64,000 nucleotides of DNA from NCBI RefSeq assembly GCF_014109825.1, contig NZ_CP059576.1, forward strand, positions 1,321,001 through 1,385,000, in the 5' to 3' direction. A program made the translations under genes and the position numbers. Positions 53,413 to 63,344 of the stretch are shown one piece after another (the stretch's first letter is position 1; each line of letters opens with the position of its first letter). Under the pieces are notes generated by a model that did no database searches, was not told where the DNA came from, and worked only from the letters and a program-made list of their open reading frames with translations. Source of the DNA: Legionella sp. PC997 (lineage in GTDB: Bacteria; Pseudomonadota; Gammaproteobacteria; Legionellales; Legionellaceae).

Positions 53413-55923
53413 TTACAATTTATCTAGACCCAATGATTGCTTTACATCCCAAAAATTTTTCCAGGGATCTTCTTTTAAATTTTTTAAACGAAGTAATAGG
53501 GCTCTCATATTAAACGTATTATCCTCCATTCGATCACTGAGTTCATCCCAAGAAAGAGGAGTAGCTATAGGGGCGTGAAGACGGGCTCGCGTAGAATAAG
53601 GTCCTATAGCTGTTGCAGTTTTTTGATTACGTAAATAATCAACAAATATTTTTCCTGAGCGTTTCGATTTTGTCATTTTACTAATATAATTTTGAGGTTT
53701 TATTTGTTCTAGGAATTGGACAAACACCTTCGTAAAGTTCTTTATTTCTTCCCAATCATATTCTGGTTTTATAGGAATCACCACATGTAGTCCTTTTCCG
53801 CCAGTACTTTTTACAAAAGACTGAAGATTATATTCCTCTAAGTATTTTCGGACTTCCCGCGCTCCTTCTACTACTTTTCTCCAAGGTACATCTGGAGCAG
53901 GATCTAAATCAAAAATTATTATGTCCGGTTGATCCAAATGGGAGATCGTACTTCCCCACGGATGGATTTCTAAAACTCCCATCTGTATAAGACTTAAAAG
54001 GCCTTGCCTATCATTTAAATAAATATATTTTTCTATTTCATCTTCATTTTTCATCTCTACCGGATGAAGAAATTTCGGGGTTCCCTTATTATAATGACGC
54101 TGATAAAAACAGGTTCCATAATCATCAGGACAGCGCACTAGGGTTAAAGGCCTTAAAGTGAGGTAAGGAAGCATATAATCACTTACAGCTTCATAGTAAT
54201 CGTAAAGGTCTTGTTTTGTGATATTATCCTCGGGATAGAGAATTTTAGAAGGATGAGTTAATTTAACCATACTTTTCTTTGACGCTTTTGAAGATACTTC
54301 TTTTTTCTCTTCTTTTATCTCTTCCATAAGTATTTCCCGCTCTCTAGTCACTTCATTTGCTTTTTTATCAACACGCATTCCTTTAAAACTGGGATGACGT
54401 AAATGCCCATCTTGAGTCCATTCAGTAAACTCAATTTCAGCTACCAAAGTTGGCTTAACCCACGTTGCGGTGGTATGCCCGGGTGGATTTGTTGTAAATG
54501 GATTTTTTTGTGCTTTATGGTCTACGAGTTGGTTGTGAATCGTTTTCAAACTAGATTCGGTAAATCCAGTTCCTACGTTACCTGCATATTCGAGTTCGCC
54601 TTTATCATTAAAAACTCCTAAAAAGAGAGAACCGAAAAATTTACGTCCACCTTTTGGAGGAGTGTAGCCTCCAATTACAAATTCCTGACGCTTTAAGCAT
54701 TTGATTTTTAACCAATCTTTAGAACGCTTTGATGTGTAAGTACTCTCAATACGTTTTGAAATGATTCCTTCTAAAGCATATTCACAGGAGTGTTCAAACA
54801 TTAATTGGCCTTCGTTGACTATATGATCACTAAAGGTCAACGTTGAGGATTTAAAATTTAAAATATTTTTTAGAATAGATTTTCGTTCAATCAAAGGGAG
54901 ATTTCTTAAGTCATATTGATCAAAATAAAGAATATCAAACAAAAAATATACGAAATTGCTATATTTTTTATTTTTTATTGAGTTTTGTAGTAATTGAAAA
55001 TCTGATTTTCCTTCTTTATCTAAGAGAACAACCTCTCCATCCAAAATAATATTTTTATAGGGTAGTTCTTTGATTGCTTCGGTTATAGGAAGCAAGTCCT
55101 GTGTCCAATCTTTATTGTTTCGTGATTTTAATACAACATCATCCCCATTTTTAAATGCTAAAATTCTATAACCATCAAATTTAACCTCGTGAAGCCAGTT
55201 TTCTCCACTCGGTGGTGTATCGACTAAAGTTGCGAGTTGTGGAGGGATGAAGTCAGGAAAAGCTACCTTATGAAGCCCCTTAGGGAGTACAACGACAGGT
55301 GTTTGTGATTTAAGTTTAGTGTTTAGGGATTTTCTTTTTTTTGAACCGCCACTCTCCCAAACATCCTCTGCATTTTTAGCGATCTGTTCCATCGTTTGAT
55401 TGGTTTTAATACTTTTATTTAATTTTTCAGTTATTTCATAGTCCGATTGATTTTTAGCGAATTCGTCGTCGTATTTGATTAAAAACCAATGTTTCTCATC
55501 CTTAAAGCGTATTAAATCCCATCGTCCTTTTAATTTTTCAGCATGTAATTCAAATCGCAAATGTCCTTTTTCATAAGCTAAGTAAGGATCGGGATCTAAA
55601 GGCTCCCAACTCCCTTTATCCCACAGCATTACGGTACCTCCACCATATTGACCTTTGGGAATAATACCTTCGAAATTGCCATATTCGATAGGATGATCTT
55701 CCACATGCATAGCCAATCGTTTCACTTTAGGATCCAGGCTTGGCCCTTTAGGTACAGCCCAACTTTTTAAAACGCCATGAAGTTCTAGACGAAAATCATA
55801 ATGTAAATGGCTGGCAGCATGTTTTTGAATAATAAATAAATGAGAATCTTTAGGGTTTACTATACCCTTCGGTTCAGGAGTTTTAGAAAAATCCCTTTTC
55901 TTATGATATTGTCCTAGTCCCAT
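53413..55923 (-). CDS. ligD: Multifunctional NHEJ DNA ligase LigD
   Basis: 836 residues, order phosphoesterase-ligase-polymerase as in Pseudomonas. Phosphoesterase (about 10-160): QKHAASHLHYDFRLELHG. Ligase (about 220-530): adenylated Lys in HEVKFDGYR, then the nucleotidyltransferase motifs. Polymerase (about 550-830): DPAPDVPWRKVV and KSTGGKGLHVV. Works with Ku, present at 62475, in end joining. No sign of damage. Confidence 0.96.
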   Translation of the reverse strand: MGLGQYHKKRDFSKTPEPKGIVNPKDSHLFIIQKHAASHLHYDFRLELHGVLKSWAVPKGPSLDPKVKRLAMHVEDHPIEYGNFEGIIPKGQYGGGTVMLWDKGSWEPLDPDPYLAYEKGHLRFELHAEKLKGRWDLIRFKDEKHWFLIKYDDEFAKNQSDYEITEKLNKSIKTNQTMEQIAKNAEDVWESGGSKKRKSLNTKLKSQTPVVVLPKGLHKVAFPDFIPPQLATLVDTPPSGENWLHEVKFDGYRILAFKNGDDVVLKSRNNKDWTQDLLPITEAIKELPYKNIILDGEVVLLDKEGKSDFQLLQNSIKNKKYSNFVYFLFDILYFDQYDLRNLPLIERKSILKNILNFKSSTLTFSDHIVNEGQLMFEHSCEYALEGIISKRIESTYTSKRSKDWLKIKCLKRQEFVIGGYTPPKGGRKFFGSLFLGVFNDKGELEYAGNVGTGFTESSLKTIHNQLVDHKAQKNPFTTNPPGHTTATWVKPTLVAEIEFTEWTQDGHLRHPSFKGMRVDKKANEVTREREILMEEIKEEKKEVSSKASKKSMVKLTHPSKILYPEDNITKQDLYDYYEAVSDYMLPYLTLRPLTLVRCPDDYGTCFYQRHYNKGTPKFLHPVEMKNEDEIEKYIYLNDRQGLLSLIQMGVLEIHPWGSTISHLDQPDIIIFDLDPAPDVPWRKVVEGAREVRKYLEEYNLQSFVKSTGGKGLHVVIPIKPEYDWEEIKNFTKVFVQFLEQIKPQNYISKMTKSKRSGKIFVDYLRNQKTATAIGPYSTRARLHAPIATPLSWDELSDRMEDNTFNMRALLLRLKNLKEDPWKNFWDVKQSLGLDKL

Positions 55924-56100
55924 TTGCTTCTCCCTAATAGATTCATGTCCTTTTGGATCGTTTTCTTATATTTTAGACTAGGGATATCCCATAATTTTAT
56001 TTTTTTTTTAAAATAATAGAATTTAATTAAATACTTAAAAACAAGGAATTGCTATATTTTACTTTTTAGGTATGATTTATAAAAAAATCAAAGGACTGAA

Positions 56101-56604
56101 ATGACTCGAGAAGAATTAACGGAGCTTATTTCTTTTTTGAAATTACATAATCTCAAATTAAGTACAGCTGAGTCTTGTACAGCGGGTTGTATCATACATT
56201 TATTAAGTAAAATCCCAAAGAGCGGTCAGGTTCTGGATACCGGTTTTGTTGTGTATTCGGAAGAAGCTAAATTAAAAATTCTAGGCGTAAAAAAGCAAAC
56301 TATTGATAAGTTCAATCTGACCAGTGAGGAGGTTGCCCGAGAAATGGTGGAGGGCGCTCTGCAGTCGTCTTGTGGAAATATTGCTGTATCAACAACTGGT
56401 ATTGCGGGTTCTAAACCCATTGACGGAATAACCCCTGGGACAATTTGTTTTGCGTGGTTAATAAATCAGGGGAATAAAAAGAGGATATTTTCAGAAACCG
56501 TTATATTTTCGGGATCAAAACCGAAAAAGCAAAAATTAGCTTCCTTATATGCTTTAGGAAAAATACCTTTTTATTTTAATAAACATATAAAGGATATGTC
56601 ATGA
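56101..56604 (+). CDS. CinA-like nicotinamide-nucleotide amidase
   Basis: 167 residues, single CinA C-terminal domain: STAESCTAGCI, VYSEEAKLKILGV and STTGIAGSKPIDGITPGTIC are the PncC signatures. Deamidates NMN. It overlaps the transporter gene by ATGA, so both are translated together. Confidence 0.87.
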   Translation: MTREELTELISFLKLHNLKLSTAESCTAGCIIHLLSKIPKSGQVLDTGFVVYSEEAKLKILGVKKQTIDKFNLTSEEVAREMVEGALQSSCGNIAVSTTGIAGSKPIDGITPGTICFAWLINQGNKKRIFSETVIFSGSKPKKQKLASLYALGKIPFYFNKHIKDMS

Positions 56605-57890
56605 AAGAATATCTTAAGAAAGTGCAACGATTTTTTCATCGATTAGGTCCTGGTCTAATCACTGGCATTTCGGATAATGATCCTTCTGGAATTGCAACTT
56701 GCGCTCAATCAGGAGCCAAATTCGGGTTTGGACAGTTATGGTCTGTTTTGCTTATGCTGCCATTGATGACCGCTATTCAAGAAATGTGTGCTCGCATCGG
56801 GGCTGCTAAAAATAAAGGGATAGCTTCTACGATTCAAAAATATTATGGGAATAAATTACTAATTCCTTTGGTTTTTTGTTTATTTATGGCCAATACAATA
56901 AATTTAGCCGCGGATTTAGGAGCAATGAGCGCGGCTCTTGGATTGCTTATTCCAGTCAATAATTACATTGCATTAGTTTTTTTTACCGTGATTATTGTCT
57001 TTGCAGTTATATATTTCAAATATACAATGTACGTGAAGATTTTAAAGTGGCTATGTCTCTTCATACTGGCTTATCCTATTTCACTTTTTATAGTAGAAAC
57101 TCCTTGGCTCGAACTTCTAAATAATACGCTCATACCCCATATTACATTTTCAAGCGATTATTTTTTTATGTTAACTGCTTTGTTTGGCACTAGTATCTCT
57201 CCATATATGTTTTTTTGGGAATCGTCACAATTGGTTGAGGAAAATAAGAAAAGAAAAATTTCTAAATCTAATGGTTTGGTGCGAATTTCTGCTGTGAGAA
57301 TGGATTCCTTAAGAAAAGATAATTTTTTTGGTATGTTTCTATCACAAATTTGTACTTGGGCAATAATTGCGGTTATTGGAATCACCTTACATGCTAATGG
57401 AATTGAAAATATTGAAACAGCAGCTGATGCTGCCAAAGCACTAGAGCCAGTAGTACATAGTTTTCCTCATGCTGGGTATGTTGCTAAGTTAATTTTTTCT
57501 CTAGGGATAATTGGACTAGGAATGCTAAGTATTCCAATATTAGCTACTTCCTCTTCTTATGCAATTTCAGGCTTATTGAACTGGAAAAATGGACTTTTTC
57601 ATGACTTCGAGAATGCGAAATGTTTTTATGGGATCATTATTTTATCTTTTATAATAGGATTAATAATGAATTTCCTGCATGTAAATTTAATCCAAGGGTT
57701 AATAATTGCTGCGGTAATAAATTGCATCGTGGCCTTGCCGCTTATTTTTGTTATTATTCTCCTTTGTAATAATAAAAAAATCATGGGTAAGTATAAGAAT
57801 GGATGGCTCTCTAACACCCTGGGATGGATGACGTTTTTGATGATGTTTTTTTCTGTCATGCTGATGTTTTATTCTTTTTTCTCTTCCTGA
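56601..57890 (+). CDS. Nramp-related divalent metal transporter, altered metal site
   Basis: 429 residues with about 11 helices. Helix 1 carries SDNDPSGIAT where canonical Nramp proteins have DPGN (D27, P28, S29, G30). Helix 6 reads TSISPYMFFWESSQ where the usual MPH is absent and Met is replaced. Other Nramp features (the helix-1 and -6 unwound parts, LGPGLITGISDND) are kept. This pattern resembles Nramp-related magnesium or aluminium-type transporters, so specificity may differ from Mn/Fe. It overlaps the end of the MscS gene (22 bases, converging). Confidence 0.82.
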   Translation: MKEYLKKVQRFFHRLGPGLITGISDNDPSGIATCAQSGAKFGFGQLWSVLLMLPLMTAIQEMCARIGAAKNKGIASTIQKYYGNKLLIPLVFCLFMANTINLAADLGAMSAALGLLIPVNNYIALVFFTVIIVFAVIYFKYTMYVKILKWLCLFILAYPISLFIVETPWLELLNNTLIPHITFSSDYFFMLTALFGTSISPYMFFWESSQLVEENKKRKISKSNGLVRISAVRMDSLRKDNFFGMFLSQICTWAIIAVIGITLHANGIENIETAADAAKALEPVVHSFPHAGYVAKLIFSLGIIGLGMLSIPILATSSSYAISGLLNWKNGLFHDFENAKCFYGIIILSFIIGLIMNFLHVNLIQGLIIAAVINCIVALPLIFVIILLCNNKKIMGKYKNGWLSNTLGWMTFLMMFFSVMLMFYSFFSS

Positions 57891-59068
57891 TTCTCAATGC
57901 CAATTTGTCTAGTTTTAGGAAGATATTTCGAATATTTTTCTTGGAGTATATTAAAAAACTTTTCTCTGATTTCAGCTCGAAACTCGGAGATTTTATCCCC
58001 CTCAGTAGTGCTCACCTGAACGCGAATTTGAACTGAGTTCTGCTCTAATTTATTAATGAGTATTCGTTTAATATTTTTATCCCAATACGATGATTCATTT
58101 AAAAATTCATCCAGTTCTTTCCGTAAAACTGAAATAGGTAGCAAATAATCAATATAAAAATAAACGCTGGTTATTAAGCTATTTCCTTTACGGCCCAAAC
58201 TTTCTACCTTATTTTCCAAAAAGTAACTGATCGGAATAATCAAACGATGATTATCTTTCATACGTAAAAGAACATTGGTTAAAGTAATTTCTTCGATAAT
58301 GGCCCAATGTTTATCAATAAATAAAGTATCGCCGATTTTAAGTGAACCATTTAAAATAATCCAAAATCCTGAAAAGATAGCACTTAATGTTTTTTGACCT
58401 GCGAAACCGATAATGGCAGTTAAAAATCCAGCAGAAGCTAAAAGACTTACTCCCATATTACGTACATTACTAAAACTCATTAAAATAGCGGCGACTGCAA
58501 TAAGACCAATAACAATAAATCCTATATTTTTCAATAAATGTATTTTTGTATATATTTCGGTTATCTGGATACGAGTTTCTAATGATAATGTGCTCATCTT
58601 TTGTGCATATATATCCTCTAGGGTGTTTAAAACCTGTATTCCAATCCAACTAATTGCCAAAATAAGAGTGATTGTAAAAATCTTATTGGTATATACCAGT
58701 TGTTTTAATGGAAGGAGCATGGAAAGTACAATATTGAGCCATACTAAAATAAAAATAATTTTTGCACTGCTTTTTATATTTTGTAATATTAATGCTAAGG
58801 AAGAGTCAGAAGCATTCAATTTTTGGGAGTAATACGTACAAGTAAACATGAGTAAATTATATAATGCTAGAAGAATTGCGGTAATGATAAGTAAATTAGC
58901 TGCTTTCTCACTAATAATTAAAACCAGGGACCAGCTCTGAAATGAGGGGTAAAAGCTCAGGTAGCTAGTGAATAAAAAAATTAAACTTAAAAATAAAAGA
59001 ATGAGAGGCCATTTAATAGAGCGCCAAATTATTCGTTCTTTTAAGTTTTTCTTTATAATCGGCTTCAT
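57869..59068 (-). CDS. MscS-family mechanosensitive channel
   Basis: 399 residues. N-terminal helices, then the pore helix region GVSLLASAGFLTAIIGFAGQ followed by LSAIFSGFWIILNGSLKIGD (the MscS beta-domain start). It opens under membrane tension. The C-terminal cytoplasmic part is acidic. Its 3' end overlaps that of the transporter gene. Confidence 0.92.
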   Translation of the reverse strand: MKPIIKKNLKERIIWRSIKWPLILLFLSLIFLFTSYLSFYPSFQSWSLVLIISEKAANLLIITAILLALYNLLMFTCTYYSQKLNASDSSLALILQNIKSSAKIIFILVWLNIVLSMLLPLKQLVYTNKIFTITLILAISWIGIQVLNTLEDIYAQKMSTLSLETRIQITEIYTKIHLLKNIGFIVIGLIAVAAILMSFSNVRNMGVSLLASAGFLTAIIGFAGQKTLSAIFSGFWIILNGSLKIGDTLFIDKHWAIIEEITLTNVLLRMKDNHRLIIPISYFLENKVESLGRKGNSLITSVYFYIDYLLPISVLRKELDEFLNESSYWDKNIKRILINKLEQNSVQIRVQVSTTEGDKISEFRAEIREKFFNILQEKYSKYLPKTRQIGIENQEEKKE

Positions 59069-59100
59069 AGTTTCGCTTCCATGACGTCAATTTTTAAAAA

Positions 59101-59706
59101 TTAAAAAAGAGATTTTATATAATTATAGGCTTTATAGATTAAGAAAAGGGCTGCACGTAATAGGTAAAAAAGTATTAAGAGATATATTAAGCTTAAAATA
59201 AAAGCAACTATGATAAGCAATCCATCTTTTTGAATAATCCCCATTGATATCATAATAATAGCCGAAGAAGAAAAAAAATCCACGTAAGGAATGGGTAACA
59301 TAAGTAAAAGGCTTAATATAAATATGAATATCACAAAAAAAGGTCTAATGAAGGGTGACGTAAGAAATTTCGCTCTGTTTTTAATGTATTTTTCTAGAAA
59401 TTCAATACATGGAATTATTTTTAAAATCCCCTCATTGATTTGGGGCGGGACTTTTTTTTCGCTTAATTTGGAAGGTAACCAAATTTTTTTGCGACTCGCT
59501 AATAACTGCAGACTAATCACGGCAATCATAAATCCGAAAAGGGCGGAAAATCCTGGAATAAAAGATAAAGGAGTAGCGGGAGGAATTGCTAATAATATGA
59601 TTATAAAAAAATTATCTTTTTGATGAAATTTATTTAATAATTGTCTAAAGGAAATTTCCTTTTTTTTTCCAGTTGCTAATTTTTTTAAGCGAGTGGATAT
59701 TTTCAT
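59101..59706 (-). CDS. ExoD family membrane protein
   Basis: 201 residues: LLAIPPATPLSFIPGFSALF (the family's cytoplasmic/membrane block) and IRPFFVIFIFILSLLLMLPI mark ExoD (PF06055), inner-membrane proteins named for exopolysaccharide effects. Four helices. Thirty-two bases beyond the MscS start on the same strand, so possibly co-transcribed. Confidence 0.88.
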   Translation of the reverse strand: MKISTRLKKLATGKKKEISFRQLLNKFHQKDNFFIIILLAIPPATPLSFIPGFSALFGFMIAVISLQLLASRKKIWLPSKLSEKKVPPQINEGILKIIPCIEFLEKYIKNRAKFLTSPFIRPFFVIFIFILSLLLMLPIPYVDFFSSSAIIMISMGIIQKDGLLIIVAFILSLIYLLILFYLLRAALFLIYKAYNYIKSLF

Positions 59707-59821
59707 TTAAAATCTTTAAGCATCATTTTAAATTTCCTTTTACTATAATATGGAAAAAGGCTTTTCGACTCATTAAATGCATCATTAACAAAGTATATTT
59801 GTTATTACTTTAAATTCAAAT

Positions 59822-60841
59822 ATGACGTTTATTATGGATGATAAATTAGATTCTAGTTCTATTTTTTATGGGGATGATTCAGTTCCGGGGATATCTCGTC
59901 TAAAAAAAGGGAATTCCTTTCTCTATTTTAATCCTGACGGTACGAAAATAACCAATAAAAAAACATTACAGAGAATTGCTTCTTTATCTATTCCACCTGC
60001 CTATACTAATGTGTGGATTTCTCCTTGTGAAAAGAGTCACATTCAGGCCACCGGACGAGATATAAAAGGAAAAAAACAATATTGTTATCATCCCCTGTGG
60101 CGAGTTATTAGGGATGAAAATAAATTCAAATCCCTAATCCCTTTTGGGAGAATGTTACCCATCATTCGTAAGAAAGTCGAAAGCGAATTAAATAAGCCAG
60201 TATCTATGAATAAAACCCAGACTATATGTGCCATCATATATCTTTTGGATAATTATTTTATAAGAATTGGGAATAAAATCCATGAAAAATTAAATAATTC
60301 TTATGGAATAACCACCCTAAGAAAAAAACATCTCGAATTAAGATCTACCCAGGCTATTTTGAATTTTAAAGGGAAAAATTCTCATCCCTGGCATGTAGTT
60401 TTAAAAGATAAAAAGCTCCTTAGAATTTTAAAAAAATGTGAATCTATTCCCGGTTATAGGTTATTTAAATATCTCGATGAAAATAATAATCCTATAGAAA
60501 TTGGCTCGCAAGACGTTAACTTATTTTTGCAAAACCTAACCCAATTTAACTTTACAGCAAAGGAGTTTCGTACTTGGGCGGCTTGTAGGGAAGTGCTTTA
60601 TCGATTATCTAAAATTAACTTTGATGCAGAACAATTAAAAAATATTATATTAGAAGTTGCAGACTTATTAGGTCATACACCCACTATTTGTAAAAAATGT
60701 TATATTTTGCCCGAGATAATTCATCAATGGGAAAAAAATAATCTAGGAGTTTGGATCAAAAAGCATTCTAGAATAAAAGAAAATAAAGATCGTTTATTAC
60801 TTAAATGGTTAGAAGAGAATATAGAAAATATTAAATTTTAA
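59822..60841 (+). CDS. DNA topoisomerase IB (poxvirus-like)
   Basis: 339 residues. The N-terminal domain has RDIKGKKQYCYHPLWR; the catalytic domain has RIGNKIHEKLNNSYGITTLR (Arg), FTAKEFRTWAACREVLY (Arg) and the active Tyr in CKKCYILPEI, with LGHT before it where LGNT is usual. It relaxes DNA supercoils. ATGs lie at residues 1 and 5; either could start. Confidence 0.92.
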   Translation: MTFIMDDKLDSSSIFYGDDSVPGISRLKKGNSFLYFNPDGTKITNKKTLQRIASLSIPPAYTNVWISPCEKSHIQATGRDIKGKKQYCYHPLWRVIRDENKFKSLIPFGRMLPIIRKKVESELNKPVSMNKTQTICAIIYLLDNYFIRIGNKIHEKLNNSYGITTLRKKHLELRSTQAILNFKGKNSHPWHVVLKDKKLLRILKKCESIPGYRLFKYLDENNNPIEIGSQDVNLFLQNLTQFNFTAKEFRTWAACREVLYRLSKINFDAEQLKNIILEVADLLGHTPTICKKCYILPEIIHQWEKNNLGVWIKKHSRIKENKDRLLLKWLEENIENIKF

Positions 60842-60900
60842 AGGATCCTAGAATGGGGGGAAATTAAGAAGAATTACCTTTAATGCAATGGAGAAATTAT

Positions 60901-61380
60901 ATGCTTTCTTATATTTATTCGATAAACCAAGATGATGATTTAATCTATATTTTTATTCGAGCCATTTTATTATTAGTCTTTTGTACGCTTATTATACGAT
61001 TTGGAAATAGACGTTTTAAATTAGATAACTCCTTTGATCTATTAGCTATTGTAATTTTAGGGGGGGTAATTAGTAGAGGAATAACGGGCTCAGCTACTCT
61101 AGTTTCTACATTAGTAGGAGTGGTAGGTATCGTAGTGGTCCATAAAACCCTAGCTATTCTTTGTCGAAAATACGCATTACTTGAGCATATTTTTAAAGGA
61201 AAACGCTACCTGCTTATTAAAGATGGTGTTCTTCAGCACAAAACATTAAATCAACTCAATATTACTAAAAAAGATGTAACAGAACAGATGCGGCAACAAA
61301 TAAATCGTTCCTCTTATAAAAATGTTAGTGCTGCATATTTAGAAAGAACGGGTCATATTTCATTTGTGTTAAAAGATTAA
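60901..61380 (+). CDS. DUF421 (YetF-like) membrane protein
   Basis: 159 residues. Three helices at the start (IRAILLLVFCTLIIRFGNRR, SFDLLAIVILGGVISRGITG) and a cytoplasmic KGKRYLLIKDGVLQHKTLNQ domain as in DUF421. GGAG lies 8 bases before the ATG at 60901. Confidence 0.87.
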   Translation: MLSYIYSINQDDDLIYIFIRAILLLVFCTLIIRFGNRRFKLDNSFDLLAIVILGGVISRGITGSATLVSTLVGVVGIVVVHKTLAILCRKYALLEHIFKGKRYLLIKDGVLQHKTLNQLNITKKDVTEQMRQQINRSSYKNVSAAYLERTGHISFVLKD

Positions 61381-61467
61381 TTATTAAGGATAAACTTAAT
61401 TGCGATGGTTCAAAATTGATCTAAAATTATAGAGGATGTATCAAATTCATTTTAAAAAGGAACTGAT

Positions 61468-61620
61468 ATGAATTTACTTCTATTTATAATATTAATTGTT
61501 ATTCTTATAGGACTTTTACCCACATGGCCCTATAGTTCTGGATGGGGCTATTACCCCAGTGGTGGCGTTGGATTAATACTTCTTATTTTAATTATTGTTT
61601 TGCTAGCACGTGGGGGTTAA
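61468..61620 (+). CDS. DUF3309 family protein
   Basis: 50 residues: hydrophobic helix, then GLLPTWPYSSGWGYYPSGGV and a second helix ending LLARGG, the DUF3309 pattern. AAAGGAACTGAT precedes the ATG. Followed by a terminator. Confidence 0.92.
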   Translation: MNLLLFIILIVILIGLLPTWPYSSGWGYYPSGGVGLILLILIIVLLARGG

Positions 61621-61621
61621 C

Positions 61622-61648
61622 AAAAGGGCCTTTTGGCCCTTTTTTCTC
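61622..61648 (+). terminator. Rho-independent terminator
   Basis: AAAAGGGCC-TTTT-GGCCCTTTT plus T run. Confidence 0.92.
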
Positions 61649-61734
61649 TATTTGGCAAAAAATTATACATTTTCCCTCTCTGCTCCCTTTTTTATGTCCT
61701 ATAATGTCTAATGAAAAACAAAAGGAGAGAAATT

Positions 61735-62073
61735 ATGGATAATTTTAATATTGTAAGAACAGAGGATGTAAAGGGAAAAGAAGTAAAATCACCTGAATTA
61801 GAATCCTTGGGCGAAATTGAAGAAATTGTATTGGATAAATTTACTGGAGAAGCCAGATACGTCGTTTTATCCTTTGGTGGCTTTTTAGGCTTAGGTGAAA
61901 AATATTTCGCCTTTCCCTGGAAAAGTATCAGTTACAATGCTGATGAAGAATGTTTTATTTTAAATATAAATCAATCAAAATTGAAAAAAGAATATGGATT
62001 TGACAAGGATCACTGGCCTGATATGGCAACATGGCCAAAAACAATAGATACTTACTATAATTCATTAAGATAA
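61735..62073 (+). CDS. PRC-barrel domain protein
   Basis: 112 residues: NIVRTEDVKGKEVKSPELES, LGEIEEIVLDKFTGEARYVV and KYFAFPWKSI match the PRC barrel. AAAAGGAGAGAAATT precedes the ATG at 61735, and GTCCTATAATGTC provides a -10. Cytosolic; common in stress clusters. Confidence 0.93.
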   Translation: MDNFNIVRTEDVKGKEVKSPELESLGEIEEIVLDKFTGEARYVVLSFGGFLGLGEKYFAFPWKSISYNADEECFILNINQSKLKKEYGFDKDHWPDMATWPKTIDTYYNSLR

Positions 62074-62087
62074 CAATTGAGAAAAAT

Positions 62088-62117
62088 AAAAAGGCACTGG
62101 AGAGCAGTGCCTTTTTT
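62088..62117 (+). terminator. Rho-independent terminator
   Basis: AAAAAGGCACTG and CAGTGCCTTTTTT around GAGAG. Confidence 0.93.
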
Positions 62118-62177
62118 ATTAAGAGTGATAATTAATCTCCAACTGTAAAATTATACTATAATTTATAAAATAATGGA

Positions 62178-62360
62178 TTGGAGAATAATGATATAAATAG
62201 AGACATCATAGTGATCCAATACCAAAAGTGGCGTATTGAAGGAGAGCCACATCAAAGGCAAGTACCATTGAATAAACGGTTGAGTATCATACTTAATAAA
62301 TGGAATTTTAGAAAAGATAGTCATGGAAATGATCCACGAAGTTTTAGGGCTAATAAATAG
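62178..62360 (+). pseudogene. Possible remnant of a DUF2188 gene
   Basis: WRIEGEPHQRQVPL and a C-terminal RKDSHGNDPRSF resemble the start and end of DUF2188 proteins, as in the intact gene at 44985, but the middle is missing. No ATG start and no ribosome site. Probably a decayed copy. Confidence 0.4.
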
Positions 62361-62474
62361 TTCATACTTAAAAATGAGAAGGGGTAATAGCTTATAGAGT
62401 TAGAGCTAAACTAAATATTGTAGGCTTTTCGTGGTCCATCTTATTTTGAATGATTGGTTATTAGGAGTAAGAGA

Positions 62475-63287
62475 ATGGCACGATCAATTTGGAAAGGCGA
62501 TATTTCTTTTGGGCTTGTATCTATTCCTATTTCTTTGGTTTCTACTGAAGAAAATAATGAAATTCATTTTCATTTATTGAACTCAAAAACTAAGTCGCGA
62601 ATAAAATATCAAAGAGTGGATGAGAATACAGGAAAAGAAGTCGCGTGGGAGGATATTGTTAAAGGATATGAATATGATAAGGGTAATTACCTTATCGTAA
62701 ATGAAGAAGCATTTGAAAAAGCAAGCCCCGAATTATACAAAACAATAGACATCGAAGAATTTGTAGATTTAGATGAAATTGATAGTCTCTATTTTACTAA
62801 ACCCTATTATTTAATCCCTGAAGGTAAAAATAAGAAGGCCTACGTTCTTCTTCGTGAAGCATTAAAAAAAACCAACAAAGTAGGGGTAGCTAAAACTATA
62901 TTACGCACAAAAGAATATTTAAGTTTAATTCTTCCACATAAAAACAGTATATTGCTCTATTTAATTCATTTTCAAGATGAAATACGCTCAGAAGAAGAGT
63001 TAAATGTTCCTAAAGAAGAAATCAAAACATATAAAATTTCTGATAAAGAAATTAAGATGGCAATGGATTTAATAAAGGACATGTCCAATAAGTGGGAACC
63101 TGAAAAATATCATAATGAATACAGGGAAGTGTTACAAAAATGGCTCGATAAACAAACAGAAGCCCTTTTAAAATCAGGTAAAAAAGTTACTAAAGCTGTA
63201 AAAAGCCACGATTCAGTAGTAGATTTTGTATCACTTTTAAAAGAAAGTATGAAAAAGAAACCTGTGAAAACCAAAAAATCAGGATAA
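62475..63287 (+). CDS. ku: Ku DNA end-binding protein
   Basis: 270 residues. The opening MARSIWKGDISFGLVSIPIS and RRVDE/KYQRVDENTGKEV-type blocks are standard for bacterial Ku; the barrel core (YYLIPEGKNKKAYVLLREAL) and a Lys-rich tail follow. It binds DNA ends and recruits LigD (53413). AGGAGTAAGAG precedes the ATG at 62475. Confidence 0.96.
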   Translation: MARSIWKGDISFGLVSIPISLVSTEENNEIHFHLLNSKTKSRIKYQRVDENTGKEVAWEDIVKGYEYDKGNYLIVNEEAFEKASPELYKTIDIEEFVDLDEIDSLYFTKPYYLIPEGKNKKAYVLLREALKKTNKVGVAKTILRTKEYLSLILPHKNSILLYLIHFQDEIRSEEELNVPKEEIKTYKISDKEIKMAMDLIKDMSNKWEPEKYHNEYREVLQKWLDKQTEALLKSGKKVTKAVKSHDSVVDFVSLLKESMKKKPVKTKKSG

Positions 63288-63344
63288 AAGAGGGTTTTTC
63301 AATAAAAATCCTATGAAAAACTCCCTTATACCTGATTACCTTTA

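Noticed and set aside
61542..61742. 66-codon frame overlapping the DUF3309 gene end
   Set aside because: Runs through a terminator and the next promoter; shadow.
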